A stretch of DNA of 64,000 nt, from positions 4,588,001 to 4,652,000 of the forward strand of contig JAQGEQ010000071.1 of NCBI GenBank assembly GCA_034620365.1. The letters are read 5' to 3'. Positions 51,778 through 64,000 of the stretch are shown piece by piece. The notes beneath the pieces were generated by a model that saw nothing but the letters and a program-made list of their open reading frames with translations, was not told the origin of the DNA and did not search any database. Numbering within the stretch: position 1 is the first letter of the stretch; the number at the start of each line of letters is the position of its first letter. This DNA comes from Pegea sp. RAD2-039 (Eukaryota > Chordata > Thaliacea > Salpida > Salpidae). The translations under genes and the position numbers were made by a program.

Positions 51778-53807
51778 TGATCAACTTTTTTATTCATTTT
51801 ATATCAAAACATATTTCGTTCTTAAATTTGTTTTACTGAATTACAAATATGAAATCATCTATTTTATCTAGTTCAAGCATTATAACATTGTTGCTTTGAT
51901 CAAATTTTAGTAAGTCAAGACGCTTATGCAGAATAAAAGTGTTTCATTTTATACTTTAAAAGTCCTGCTCTTTACTAAAGCTTTCTTTAAGTGTTTCACA
52001 GACTGAAAAGATATTGTGCATTTTCGTTAAAAATAAGTTTTCATTAATGAGCAAATGCAGATAATCGTCTGCTTTTATATTTTTAACTGTAATTATCATT
52101 TGTAATACAAGTGACATATGTTCAAATATCATTTAGTAGTTAAATATTTTACAAATCATTCAAACAATTTCATTCCTTTAAATCAAATACTTAGAAACAC
52201 TATCTCGTGTTTTATTCGGGTTTTGTAAAAATAATTTTTAATTTCATAAGATTTTTCGTCAATAAATTGTAAGTACAAAAAGCAGAAGGTCTTAAAATAA
52301 ATCTTCCGCTTATACTTTTACTAAATATTTATTCTTTAAGCAAATCAATTGCACAGGCAATCTTTCAAGCAGTTGATATCAAGCTGGGATCTTTTGCTTG
52401 AGAGCATGCATCCACTGTTTTAGGATAACGAACAAGTTCCATCCAAACTCTACGACGTCTGAACTTTGTCCACTAGTTGTAATCTCAAAAAATCTTAATA
52501 GTTTACTAGGGTTGGAAAAGAAGCTGTATTTTTATTAATGAGTGTTTTTCAAAGGCAAAGTTTCTTTTAATAACATCAGATACTCTGCTATAGAACTCGT
52601 GACGCAGATTATTTTTGTATAAAAAGCATATAGGAGTGTGAACCATATATGTATGGTAATCAATGATGAATAATTCAATTTCTGAAGTAAAATCATAAAG
52701 TTTTGTAAGACGATTAGAGTTTGTGAACATTAGCAACTGTAGGGTTACTAATACTGACAGTTAGCACTATTACAAGACAGAAGCTATTATCAGTAAATGT
52801 ATAACAGCCTGAAGTTGATAATTTGTCCTGGTTAGTGATGGCAAACGCCTTAGTGTGTATTTATGTTTAAATGACTCACAATTGAAACTGTATTCGGGGA
52901 AGATTATGAGTTTAAATTGAACTTTGGTTACAAATACTTTTATATCAAAGCTGCCAAGGATTTTTAAGAAAAGGTCGTAAGCTCCATACTATAGGTGCCC
53001 CAAATGATAAGGACAATTCCTTACCGCTAGCATTCTTATTGTTCCTGTAGGTTTCTTTCACCAAGTAAGACCAAAAGATTATAGAAGTAACTTCCTTGCT
53101 AATCAAGAACCTATGTCATTTCACCAATATAGGATGATAAGCAGAAATCTAGAAATAGTGATTTGAAAAAGTAGACATTATGGGTTTTGAAGAAAAAGGA
53201 GTAGATTTAGTACCTAAAGCTACAAGTGGCACCCCAAACACCTATCAAGATGGTATATCAAAGATAGGTTGAAATAAAGATCAGTATATTTGATAATCAT
53301 AATTTTACTTTTCTTTTTAGAGCTTCTGTTTCGACAACGTTATTGATATAATTGTTGCTAGTATCTTTAAATCGGTTATTTATGTTGAGTTGTATGATGT
53401 TTTTATTTAAACTTCCTTTTGCTTTGATTTGTAATAGACAGTAGAAACTATTGTTTCACGACAGAAGCATACTTATTTCCGGTTTATGTTTAGAGTAAGT
53501 CTACCTAATGATAATTATAAGCTATCAATTCTCAATTCTATTTGAAAAGGCAAGCAAACTAAATTGTATTCGAAACTTATGATTTCAGAACTTTAAAACT
53601 TTTTACAGATTTATATTTAATTGGCAATTTTGTTGTCTTCACAACTCCGTTCTTACCGAGAGCTTTGAAGACTCTATACATCATTCAGTTTTTAAATAAA
53701 TGAATTTTATTTGTCGATCTTTGAGAAGACATAAGTTTGAAAGCAGAATAGAACTAAAAAAGAGCAGAAAATAAAACACTGACGTATATAAGGCATTTTG
53801 AAAGCAA
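51778..53807. other. Intergenic, one unidentified open frame
   Basis: Between the convergent stops of p31comet and ClC-7. On the minus strand 52506-52736 is open for 76 codons with an EIELFIIDYHTYMVHTPICF stretch, and adjoining frames to about 53.3 kb have protein-like composition but many stops. It looks like a decayed gene or element; I cannot assign it. Confidence 0.4.
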
Positions 53808-56800
53808 TCAGTGATCTGTATGAGACTCTCCATAAAGCCACAAATCTTTCCTAGTAATCATTCCAACAACCTGTGAATCAATTGTGATAAACACATCAGT
53901 TTGTGTAGAAGTTACTTACTTTGTGGTTGTCATCTAATACAACAAGATGGCGAAGTCCTAGTGATCGAAAAAGACTGAATACTTTTGATAGTGAAGAGTC
54001 CTGTAAATACATCAAATGATAAATCTTTCAAAGTAGTTTTGTGAGTACCTCATAAACCACATAAGGGCATGGAGAGATGTACGGTTCCAAATCGATATGA
54101 TAATCTAATTCTTCCTGAGAGATATTCAAATCTTTTAGTAATGTATTGTATCGTGGATATGTTTGAAGGAAATCATTCAAATTCAATCTTTGTTCCTTTG
54201 AAATCGATTCAATATACATCTAAAAATAAACTTCTTGAAAAATCTTTGAAAAGCACTCAATAGTTTTAAGTGGAACCTTTTTTCTCATTAGAACAACTAT
54301 TTCGTAAAGACGAATCAGTCCACGAAATTTGCCTTTTTCATCTATGATAGGATATGCACTATGACATTTTGAAGTTGAAAGAATCTCACATATTATCGAC
54401 ATCTTAGAAACTTTAGTGAGAGTAATAACAGGAGTGCTCATCACATGCCTAAAAATATTTATGTTATCATTCATCTAAAATAAGATATAAAATGTAAAGA
54501 AGTAAAATAAACAGATTTAATTCAAGGTAAGCAAGATAAGAATGAGTTAGCAGTAATTCTAGTTCAGCGAGTTGCTTCAAAACAAGTTGTTGTTTACCAC
54601 TTTAAAAAACAAAAAATGAAATTGTAAATGAACTTACTTAATTTTAATGAAGCTGCATTCAGGTTTACAGTCCCAGTCTAATATAGGAATTTTCAACAAC
54701 TCGATATGTAAGTTGTATATTCCTTCATTAAAATAATCACCAACCCATTTAGCTATTAATAGAACACCCATTAGAGGAAAGCCATAAGTAATAGAACCGG
54801 TGGCTTCCATTAAAATTACTGTTAAACTGATTGTCATACGAACAGTTCCACCTGGACAATCACAACTTATTATTCGGTTACTAGAAGTTTTACAAAAAGC
54901 AACCTAACTGAGCCGCTGCACCCATCAAGGCATATTTAGATAAATCTTGAGTCCACTCACTTTGAGGGAAGATCATGTTAACAGCAATACCAACAAGTCT
55001 GCCCCAAGAAGCACCGATCAAAATACTCGGTATAAAAACACCACTTGGAACCTGGGAAGAAAAATTACTAAATAAATAAAACAGAAAGTTAATATTTAAT
55101 TCGAATTTTCTTTTCATTAAACCAGTCAAGAAAATATTGTTTACTTAATATTCTGATTATTTTACTTAATAATCAACCCTTTAAATGATTGTTCTTGGAT
55201 GTAGTGTTAGCTTCGTATCATGGAGGTTTAAAAGACTCACTTGTAAGCCATAAGTCCAACAAGCAAGAAAGAAATAAGGAATAACGAACATAAAAATAGT
55301 TGAAGGTAGGATTGAACCTATAAAAATGATAGAAATTCAACATTTGAAGATAAAAAAGAAGAGGAAGGACCTGGTGGATCATGAAAGATACTTTTCATTC
55401 CATGTTCCGGAGTCTTGAAGATCAGAGCTGACATCACATTATATTGACCATCATAACAGTACATCTAAAAGGTTTTAATCTCAAGTTATTTGCTCATCAG
55501 TGGGTGTGTTACCTGAAGATTATCAAAAGGATCTTGCCCAAGAGGATTGCACTCTCTGTTTATGTAGATCATGAAGAAAGACACCGCAGCACATGATGCG
55601 GATACCTGCATCACTTCAAATATTTTTAACCATTTTGATTTTAAATATTTCATCCGATGAACAGTCAAGCGATAATTGATGGAATTAAAAGCTGCTCCAA
55701 AAAGTCCTCCTGATAAAAGAGATTAGTATGATGAAGATTTGCTCCTAGTGGAATCACCTAATAATCCCATTGCAAAAAATATTGGTAGCTCAAAGCCTTC
55801 ATAAGATCCATCAAATTTACCGAAGTTGAGTAACCCTGAGTGAGCTAGATCACCAGAATGTCCGTTATAAATACTCATCAGTAAATTTAAAGTGTAACCA
55901 GACAGCACAGAGCAGAAGAACTACAATCGCAAGTATAAACACAATTGTACATTTGTTGGTAGAAATCAAACTTACAATTCTCCAGGTTAACGCTTGATTC
56001 CAAAAGCTGGAAGCTTCTTCTAAACTGAATAAGACGCCCCCTACAGGAGCCCCAAATGCAGCTGAAACGCCCGCTGCAGCCCCTGAAGATCAACAAATTA
56101 ATAAGATGTTGATTAAGTGGTTGTTCATCACCTGCACAAACAAAATCTCGCTTTTCTCGATCATTTCGAAAATGTTTGAAAAATTTTGTAACAATTCCGA
56201 AGGTTAAAGATCTACCCTGTGATATCCCAGCTGCTAGAACAGCTCCTGCATGAATCATCGGACCTTCCTGAAGATTCGGAAGATATAAAAGATTAAAAAA
56301 GATGAAGGTATGTAAAAATTTCAATTTTTATTGTTGGTTTTAGTAAAATTTGTGTTGAAAGATAAGAAAATATGAGAAATGTTCTAAAATAACATTAAAA
56401 GTTAATTCCAAATATTATTTTAACAATCACAAGACAACAACTACACAAGTAGCATCAATAACTGTTCGAGAGAAAGCTCATTTTGCTGAGAAAATCAATT
56501 AAGTTAAAATAAAAATCAAATTTAAAAAATTGTTTTGAAATTTTTCTTTTAATAAAAAATTGTTGAGTAAGAATTCATTATTTACGGATAAAAGTAAATA
56601 GCTTTTTGAAATGATTTTTTTCAATTTATTACTTTTAGAAGTAAATTGAAAGTTCAAAATCTCCAAATCATTTCATATATTAAAAAAATTGTAAGTTTAA
56701 AAAAGCCTAATTTGTTGAAGGATATTATTTTAACCAATATTCACAAACACAATTCAAGGAAGAAATAAAAACTCAGAAATCATTGTACCTTTCCGCTTGC

Positions 56801-58041
56801 TAACCCGCCACAAACTGTAAAAATTACTCCAATAACTTTTGTGAGGTAGGTACTAAACCGAACTACATTAGGTACTTTGACTCCATTTAAAAAACATTTT
56901 ATTTGAGGAATTCCACTTCCAGCAGCTACAGGCTACAAATATGTTGTTAAATAATGAATCAAATATTTGTTATGATAACTTACAGACAGAAAAACAGTCA
57001 ATAGAACCGCTATTAAGACAAATCCAATGTTAAAACCTATCCAAGTTAACATAGGCTGATATAAACACTGGTTTTCTGTACAATTACTAATTACTGAAAA
57101 GAATAAGTTTAAAAGTTAATCAAATATACCTTAAAGCAATTCTAAAAATAATTTCTATAAATAAATGTATAATTAAAATTTTAGTTTACATTTTTTTATT
57201 AATTGTTCCTTAAAATGGCTGAGTTGTATTATAGATAGGTTTATAATGACAGCTGTAAGGCCGGTGGAAATCCCGATGAGCAAACAAACAACCCACCGTT
57301 GAATCTCTATCGAGCGTGGGTTCTGAAATTAATATTTTTATCAAATTTATTTTTAGATTTGATTGAAAATGAAATTTCTGTTTGTTATTTAACGTTTGAT
57401 GTTTAAAATCAAAGTCTATTTGTTTGTTTTCTAAGAAGTTTACTTTTGTTTCTTTTTCTGCTTGATGAATTTCATTTTCATTTGTATCATAATCTAATCC
57501 CTAAAAAAGACTTGAAGTTAGTTTATCATGAATAAAATTGCATTAACTAAAACTTCAAAAGATTTAATAATAAAATTGTAGTTGTATTTATGTTTTAACA
57601 AAAATTAACATCTATTTTTTAAATCAAAGTAAAATTATTAAATATTTTAACTGAAATCTAAAACACAAAACATACCTCATAATTTAGACTTTTACTCAAC
57701 AAAACATTTCTTCTAATCTAAAAATAACAATTGTTTTTTTTAAGATGAAAGCTTCAGTTATAGAATAATCTCACTTTAGCTGTTATATCATATAGATTAG
57801 AAGTGAAATTGTTGTCAGGTTGAACTTCTACTTCTACATGAGATTCAGAAGATAAAGGCTCTCCTGAACTCTCAGAGTATTTGTCTTCATTTGAAGATTC
57901 TTTCTTAGAAAGTGTTTCATTGTAAGAGTTTTTTTCAATTAAGGTGTCACTCTCTAAATGATTTGGATTAGGTTCAGATAAACACTCTTCATTTGACTTA
58001 TTTTTAATTTTGGGTTCTTTTAATTTTTTGTAATTATTCAT
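53808..58041 (-). CDS. CLCN7: ClC-7 type chloride/proton exchanger
   Basis: Lysosomal 2Cl-/H+ antiporter, in vertebrates paired with Ostm1. Eighteen exons on the minus strand: 57775-58041, 57676-57717, 57444-57500, 57190-57322, 56984-57093, 56789-56932, 56132-56267, 55976-56082, 55758-55920, 55513-55709, 55371-55464, 55241-55317, 54904-55051, 54638-54851, 54277-54448, 54049-54219, 53920-54000, 53808-53870; 791 residues (human 805). A Ser/Glu-rich cytosolic N-terminus is followed by the ClC core: [17 protein letters not shown], gating Glu in [10 protein letters not shown], proton Glu in [13 protein letters not shown], and [14 protein letters not shown]. Two CBS domains follow ([19 protein letters not shown] then [25 protein letters not shown]). 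The segment [20 protein letters not shown] points to ClC-7 and not ClC-6. The C-terminus is about ten residues shorter than in human. Confidence 0.95.
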
Positions 58042-58958
58042 ACTTATCAAACAATCATCAAATTATAAATATCTGCAAAAATCTTATATTATTTTAAAAT
58101 ATCAAATCTGAAAATTTAAAGGATTTAGAAGGTATAAAGACTATTTTAATGATAATAAACTTTTATAAATGGCTTTTTAGAAGTTCAAAAAACCTTTTTT
58201 AAGTTTCCACCATAGTTCAAATAAACTCATAAAAACAGAAATTCGCACTTTAAGTGATTAAGCAACTTAAAATTAGAAAAAAATAGAATATTTTTGAATT
58301 TAATAAAAAAATGACGATTAAATTATTTGTCTTAAAATATTATCTGATCAACTAAAGTTTGAAATATTTCTATGAAAAATAATAATTAATTTATAATTAT
58401 TTTCAATAAAATAAATATTTCATCAAGAGGTTTTTTAAGAAGTTCTATCAAATAAGAATAAATTGAATGACAACTTCAAATCAAACAATTACATCTGTAA
58501 AAATCATATGCTCTTTCATTCATAACAAACTAAATTGCGAAATTAACAATTTGGTCTTTTTTTTTAATGCGAAAATTTTTTTTTTAAATATTTCTTTAAG
58601 ATAAATTAAGTTATTACTTTAACGCCAAAATGGTTGCTATTATTAGTTATGATTCAACTTTAAAATTAAATTTTAGTGTTGCAAAAAAAGCTAGCAAACT
58701 TTTTCGCACTTAAAATTAAAGAAATTATTTTTATAAGATGATAAAATTGATCAAAGTTAAAGAAACTCAACTTCTAAATTTTGGAATAAATCCTTAATAT
58801 TAGCCACTTAAGCTAAATTTTCATTAAGTACTATAAGTATCTTGGTGTTTGAGCTTTACTTGATCAATTTCAAAAATATCCTTTAATAGTTCCGTAATTA
58901 TAAACAAATTTTCTTTATTTTGAATTATAAAAATCGCTTAAAAAAGTATAAAAAAAGA
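58042..58958. other. Intergenic, AT-rich
   Basis: About 0.9 kb between the HPF1 stop and the ClC-7 start, both on the minus strand. Should contain the ClC-7 promoter. No feature stands out. Confidence 0.5.
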
Positions 58959-60788
58959 TTATGGCTTTAGTGGACGGTAAACATCATTACTTCTTCTATC
59001 AGAAAGATGCTTCTTGATGATTTCAGCGTATAATTCTCGATTTAAAAGTTGATAAGCTAAACTCAAAGAGGAGGCGGCCATCTTATGAAAGTACCTGAAA
59101 TATAAACCATCATGACAGTTTTCAAATTGTTTTCTCAACTTTGTCTTTCTTTCAAATATTAGAACTTTGTTTTGTAGTAATTTAAAAGCTGGTTCGAACC
59201 CCACATATCATGAATACAGGTTAGTTAGATTGTATGAGCCTTATTGGTCGGTAAAAGTTTTTTACCAACAAAACTAGTTCCTTATTCAAGTTAAGCAAAG
59301 ATTTTTTACTCAATCAAATACAGTTTTTTAATATACAAATAAATAACTTTGTAACATTAAATCATGATGAAAAGATGCCTACAAGACTTTTTATTAGTTT
59401 AAATTTGATTTATAAAATGTTTTTGATATTTGGGAAATAAAATTGAAAAAAACGTGATTGAAAAACATTTGATTTATATAAAATTCGACTATAATAACAA
59501 ATTAAAGACATAAATAAAATAGATCAACATAATTTTAGAGACTAATGAGTTGGAATTAGAAAAATTAGAATAATAATAATATAAAATAAGCAAAAGTAGA
59601 AAACCAACTTTGAACCAGAACAAAATAAATCAATTCCAAATTCTAGTCTTGCACCAAAGTCAAATTCATCATCAGCCCACTGTAACAAAGTTTTTATTCT
59701 CAATAAAGGTTCAAATAATTGTCTTCTTTCATTGTCATCAGCAGAAATAATTGCATTCATATATTTCTTCAGTTCATCTAAAGTAATCAATAATCTTAAA
59801 TTAAACTTATTAAAGATATTTAAACAAAATGAATTACTGGTAGTAAAAGACTTTCTGTAACCACATCCATTTTTCAATTCAACAAATATTCCAGCAGAAT
59901 GAAGAGTTGAAGAAACTATTTTTTTCTTTCTACTCTTAGTCTTTAACCAGGAATCGGAATCAATATCATTCTGCAACACAAAGTTCATGAAAATCTGAAA
60001 TGAAAAACTTCAATAACTTACTTCTAGGCAAAATTCATTCAGATCATCTTGTAGTTTCAGTAACTGTTGACTCTTTGATTTCTTCAGCTCTACTTTAATA
60101 GTTTTGCTACAAAATAATAATAATAATAAATAATTTTTATTGGTATGCTAAAGTCATTTAATAGATATTAACTTAAGAACTTGAAATTATACAAAAAAGT
60201 ATTTTTTAAACAAAAAAGAAACTAACTTGAGAACTGTAAACAAATTATCTCCAGCTAAATCCAGTTTGCAAATATTTCCACTATTGCTTACAATGATGGA
60301 ACCAGAAGGGTCTTGAGGATCATCACTCAGTAAAGCATAATGTAAACCATTTTGATTGGTTGAAACTAATAATGTGAGACACTCTGGAGTGTCATAAAAA
60401 TATCTCCACATCATATGATAATCACAAGCGTTGTGTTTGTTTCTTATTTGTTTTCCAATATATTCAAAAGGACCTACAAGATCAAGATTCACAACATCCA
60501 AAGCTTCTAGAAAAGATGAAAGAATAAAAATAAGAATCAAGTTTTACTACAAATGAATCAATATAAAATGATAAGAAGTTTGTATCTGAATGAATCAATT
60601 ATAAATAAAAGTATTTGAAACTTACTCAGTGGATTTGATTCAGAAATAGATTTACAAAAACTATAGAATTTATAAACATGGGTAGGTATCTTCATATTAT
60701 ATAAGTCATCAACTTTTGTGTCTTCATCAACTTTTTTGACTTTTGCATTATCATTTCTGGTTGATTTCAACTTTCTTTTAGGAGGCAT
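58959..60788 (-). CDS. HPF1: Histone PARylation factor 1
   Basis: Nuclear partner of PARP1/2 that completes the joint active site and directs ADP-ribosylation to serine. Six exons on the minus strand: 60626-60788, 60227-60506, 60022-60106, 59838-59970, 59609-59777, 58959-59094; 321 residues (human 346). The N-terminus is basic (MPPKRKLKSTRND), like a nuclear signal. Matches: HMMWRYFYDTPE, YALLSDDPQDPSGSI, ADDEFDFGARLEFGIDLFC (human NDECDYGMGLELGMDLFC) and LLNRELYAEIIKKHLSDR. The Asp-Glu pair that supplies the catalytic Glu in human is conserved. The ATG used is the one starting MPPKRK; an upstream in-frame ATG would add hydrophobic residues. The 60-nt intron 59778-59837 has no in-frame stop. 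An aat repeat (60109-60128) lies in the intron upstream of exon 3. Confidence 0.94.
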
Positions 60789-61619
60789 AATTATAAAAAT
60801 CCAAAACAATTTGCTATAAATTTAAAATAACTTTAATTAATTGACTCATAAAGTTAAAAGTTAACAATTAAATACATTTGTTTTTTAAATAAAATTTATC
60901 TTAAACAGAAACCCTGAAAGTTTTAATGATTTAGAAATAATATAATTTTGATAAATTGTTGTTGACTCAAATAATTAAAATCAGTTTACCGATACAAGAA
61001 ACTAAAAAAAATTGAGAAAAATCTTTTCATCAAATTTGAATTAATGGAAGAATATCTATCACAGTACAAACAAGAATTTAGTTTCAAAAATAAGCTCTAC
61101 AGAACCATTAAATCTTTAAAACTTAGCTTTTATTTTAGAAATACAAAACCTAAATAAAGTTTCTGTTTATAAATTTTCAGCTGATTCAGCAGAATATAGT
61201 AGTACTAACATTTTAAAATAACAAAGCACGTTTCTGTGTTATTTATTAAATAATGTGGGCGGGAAACTACTCAAATTTAGTAATGTTCAAAAATGTTCTT
61301 TTCTTTTAAAGTTTCAGTCCTTCTTTATATCTATATAGTCAAGCTTAGATACTTTGTCCAAATTACTTATGCAATAATTCAAAACGGCTTAATACTAATA
61401 TATTATATTAATATATTAATACTAATACTTTTTTATTATTACCAACACTAAACCCAAGTTGAACAACCAAAATTAAATAGCTTTCAATTTGTAGATTACT
61501 TCATCATCAGTGCTTAGATAAATTCAAATTATCTATATCTAATCTTATTATTTTTATAAAAGTAAAATTATTCTATAGAATTGCGACAAGGAAAATTTAA
61601 TAAAAATCCCAGGTTAGTC
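60789..61619. other. Intergenic, AT-rich
   Basis: Upstream of HPF1. Contains a palindromic AT stretch (atattatattaatatatta at about 61399) and nothing coding. Confidence 0.45.
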
Positions 61620-61870
61620 CTTTTGACAATACTTCTAGGGGACATAAAATTTCAAATTTAAAGCCGGAGCTGTTGCCTCGTAGTTAGTGAATGTATTCAA
61701 TGTCGTTCCGGCAGCTCCTGCGACAACAGCTGGGTATCTTTCCTTCTCTTCCGCTACATACCTTGTTAGCGTGGAAAGTGAAAGCTTGCTGCACGGGCAA
61801 CAACTGGATTTCCATAAATTTTTCCCTGGCTTATAGCATAGTCTTTCTTGGCTGAAGTAACCCATAATGC
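61620..61870 (+). mobile_element. SINE body, copy 4, head lost
   Basis: Shares the SINE body: the acttctaggggacataaaat block (cf. 18.2 kb), caaatttaaagccggagctg, gtcgttccggcagctcctgc, taccttgttagcgtgg and the ggctgaagtaacccataatg end, which matches the 18.4-kb copy. The tRNA-like head with the boxes is not seen, so it is 5' truncated or has diverged. Confidence 0.75.
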
Positions 61871-63161
61871 TATTCTACAGATTTATAATCAGATTTCTTT
61901 AAATATATTTTGATTGAGAAAAGATGATCAACAATTTGTTCGGTATAAAGAAATACCATTCATTTAGTATGATTTAAAAAAAATAAACCAACTTAAAATA
62001 GTGCAGCATATTAGTTTGCCAATATTCAACAAGCTCAAAGTAAAATGTTCAAGAAAAGACATTTAATCATGATAACAACCTAACAAGATTTTGTTGGAGT
62101 TTGAGGTCATACAAAAGGTAATATTTTATAAAAAAAAATATTTAATTCAAATTTTGATATTACATAAGAAATTTATATTCTATAAAAAAGATTAAGAAAA
62201 GGTTGAAAAATATTATTACAAAAGTCAGTTAATTAAATCTACGGAAGCAATATTTGATTCAGATAAAATAAAAGTTTTCACATTTAAAAATGCAATAACG
62301 TTCACACATTATTACAAAAAACTTCACTTGTTTTTCTTTATGTATCAATTCATTATTTGCTAAAACTGTTTACCTAAGATTGTTTACATTACGTGTTGTT
62401 GAGCCTTCATTAGTTGTTTTCAATCTGATGTTACGAAAACTTAATTTAACAAATAGAATTAACAATGATTCATTTGAAAATAGCTTTGGAGAAAATTTAA
62501 TTGCAAGATAATTGGCTTCAAATAATTGCTTTTAATTAGCTGACTAAGAGGTGTTTTTGCAAAAAATTTAATGAATTTAGTAAAAAGCTTATCGAAATCC
62601 TCACTTGGATACTTCTAAAATATTTCTTTAATAAAACTTATAAAAGTGATTACAAAGTAAAATTCAAAAATTTTTTTGAATAAAAATATTTATGTGTAAA
62701 CATTGAATAAAACAAAAATTGTAATTAATTGTTGGAATATCATTTATTTTGAACGAACAAAATGACGAATTCTAATAATAGGTTTTTGATTCGATATTCT
62801 TACTTTGCAAATCATTTTGACATCAACTAATAAAAGAAAACAAAAATTTGGGAAGAAAGAATAGAATGAAAAAAACTGAAAAAGAATTTGATTACAGAAA
62901 TAAGAAATTTAACTCTGGAATAAATATGCAATTTGTACACTGAAAAGATTATTAGATAGTTTCAAAGGCAGCTTTCTAAGGTTAAAAGGTTGAAGAAAAG
63001 TTTGAAAAACACTCACCACCACATATACGAAACTGATTAGTTGTATAAATATATGTTTTATAATGAGTTAGAACAAATAACAACGCGAGTACACGAAAGT
63101 AAAATCAGCAAAAATGCAAAAAATTAACAAATGATAAAGAAGTGATTCGTGAAAGCTGGAT
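61871..63161. other. Intergenic, AT-rich
   Basis: About 1.3 kb between the SINE and the dynamin stop codon, which will include the dynamin 3'UTR. No other feature seen. Confidence 0.45.
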
Positions 63162-64000
63162 TTATCTGGGTCTTTGTGGAAGAGCTGGTTTATTACTTGG
63201 TCCAGGACGCCTAGGAATAGCTGGGCGTGGTCTTACTGAGCCAGGGCGATCTGGGATCGGAGGAGCTATATAGGAGGGTGCTGTTTGCGGAGGAGGCATT
63301 ACTGGAGGTGGAAGAGTGTCTTGTGAAGCGTAAGTAGAAGGAGGTGGTCGGTGTGGGGCGGGTGGAGGTCTTCGGGCCGGACTGAGAGTTCGTGGTCTGA
63401 AATAGAAGTTGTTAGAATCATGTGATGATGATGCAGTGGCTCACGTGGTTGATTTAGTGGGACTAGACGGGAAACTGGAATATCCGTTGCTGTACATAGA
63501 TGAAGTTTTTGCCGGAAGACTCTGTTCCATAGTGATTGGAGAAGATGTATCGATCTGGAAGAGGTTTGGTAAGTAAAAGATCAAATATAGAAGAGTCAGG
63601 AAGACCTTGCTTAAATTCATATCAGCCAAACAGCGAAGCGCTTCTTTCAAACTACGATGCATCTTTAGAAGAGTCTCTTTTCGCTCTACTTCTTCAGGAG
63701 CTTCAGCCATGAGACTTTCCTGCAAAGACTCGATCTTAACTCACAGAATCATCGCGCGTTAGTCGCTACTCACCGCGTCTGTTGAGTATAAGTGAGCTTG
63801 TATCTCAGTGCGAAGAAAATCTTTCGTCTGCAACAAACTGTATGAATAAACAGCAAGTAACTGACAGCGAAGTCACAAACCCTGTTGACCATTAAAGCCA
63901 TGATCAGTTTTGGCACCAGGTCTTTGATGTTGTCCGTCACAATTTGCATATAACTGTCCACCAAGTTGCGGATATTTTCGACTCTCTTGTCAAGAGTTGG
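63162..64000 (-). CDS. DNM: Dynamin, C-terminal part (GED and PRD)
   Basis: Large GTPase that severs endocytic vesicle necks. Only the 3' end is in the window: exons 63881-64000 (continues beyond the edge), 63774-63827, 63606-63719, 63445-63554, 63162-63396. The GTPase effector domain is clear (VENIRNLVDSYMQIVTDNIK, LVPKLIMALMVN, KMHRSLKEALRCLADMNLS). It is followed by a Ser-rich linker and a proline/arginine-rich domain with SH3-type motifs (RRPPPAPHRPPP, PPIPDRPG, AIPRRPGPS) and the C-terminus ALPQRPR. This order is that of a classical animal dynamin and not of Drp1-like proteins, which lack the PRD. The 51-nt intron 63555-63605 is open in frame. Local GC is higher than in the flanking intergenic DNA. 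Confidence 0.95.

Noticed and set aside
54220..54276. Read-through of the ClC-7 exon after VLMRKK
   Set aside because: The frame runs into TAG at the acceptor; splicing out 57 nt restores the family sequence between the two CBS domains.

Overview
The window is nuclear DNA of an animal with a compact, strongly AT-rich genome. The spliced genes include Ig-domain receptor tyrosine kinase, FIH-1, HPF1, rhodopsin-like receptors, syntaxin-18, ClC-7 and dynamin. Most introns are only about 50-60 nt, and the standard genetic code gives full-length proteins. I cannot name the phylum. I rebuilt exon chains by hand from family similarity, GT-AG sites and reading phase; for every complete gene the exon lengths sum to a multiple of three.

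Layout. 1-3.3 kb: nearly empty. 3.3-6.7 kb: ARPC1 (+) and syntaxin-18 (-), tail to tail. 6.7-11 kb: no gene seen. 11-14.6 kb: a slicer-type Argonaute (-) with visibly higher GC than its surroundings. 14.6-20.6 kb: no gene, one SINE. 20.6-25.5 kb: a two-Ig-domain receptor tyrosine kinase (+). 25.5-29.6 kb: no gene, one LINE 3' fragment. 29.6-31.5 kb: FIH-1/HIF1AN (+). 31.5-34.5 kb: repeats, including a truncated LINE between long direct repeats, and a SINE. 34.6-49.2 kb: a recent tandem duplication carrying two orphan class-A GPCR genes (+). The first unit is split by a block holding a broken steroid 5-alpha-reductase and, further on, by a SINE. 49.2-49.5 kb: another LINE RT fragment. 50.1-51.8 kb: p31comet/MAD2L1BP (+). 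53.8-58.0 kb: ClC-7 (-). 59.0-60.8 kb: HPF1 (-). 61.6-61.9 kb: SINE. 63.2-64 kb: the C-terminal end of dynamin (-), running off the right edge.

The housekeeping genes work in unrelated pathways: actin nucleation, ER SNARE fusion, small-RNA silencing, oxygen sensing, spindle checkpoint silencing, lysosomal chloride/proton exchange, ADP-ribosylation and endocytosis. I see no operon logic. The most unusual part is the GPCR pair: short exons for the extracellular N-terminus have diverged beyond alignment while the introns around them and the transmembrane exons remain nearly identical. Other points of interest are the 5-alpha-reductase pseudogene with two G-to-A type lesions and four tiny introns that are multiples of three and lack in-frame stops.
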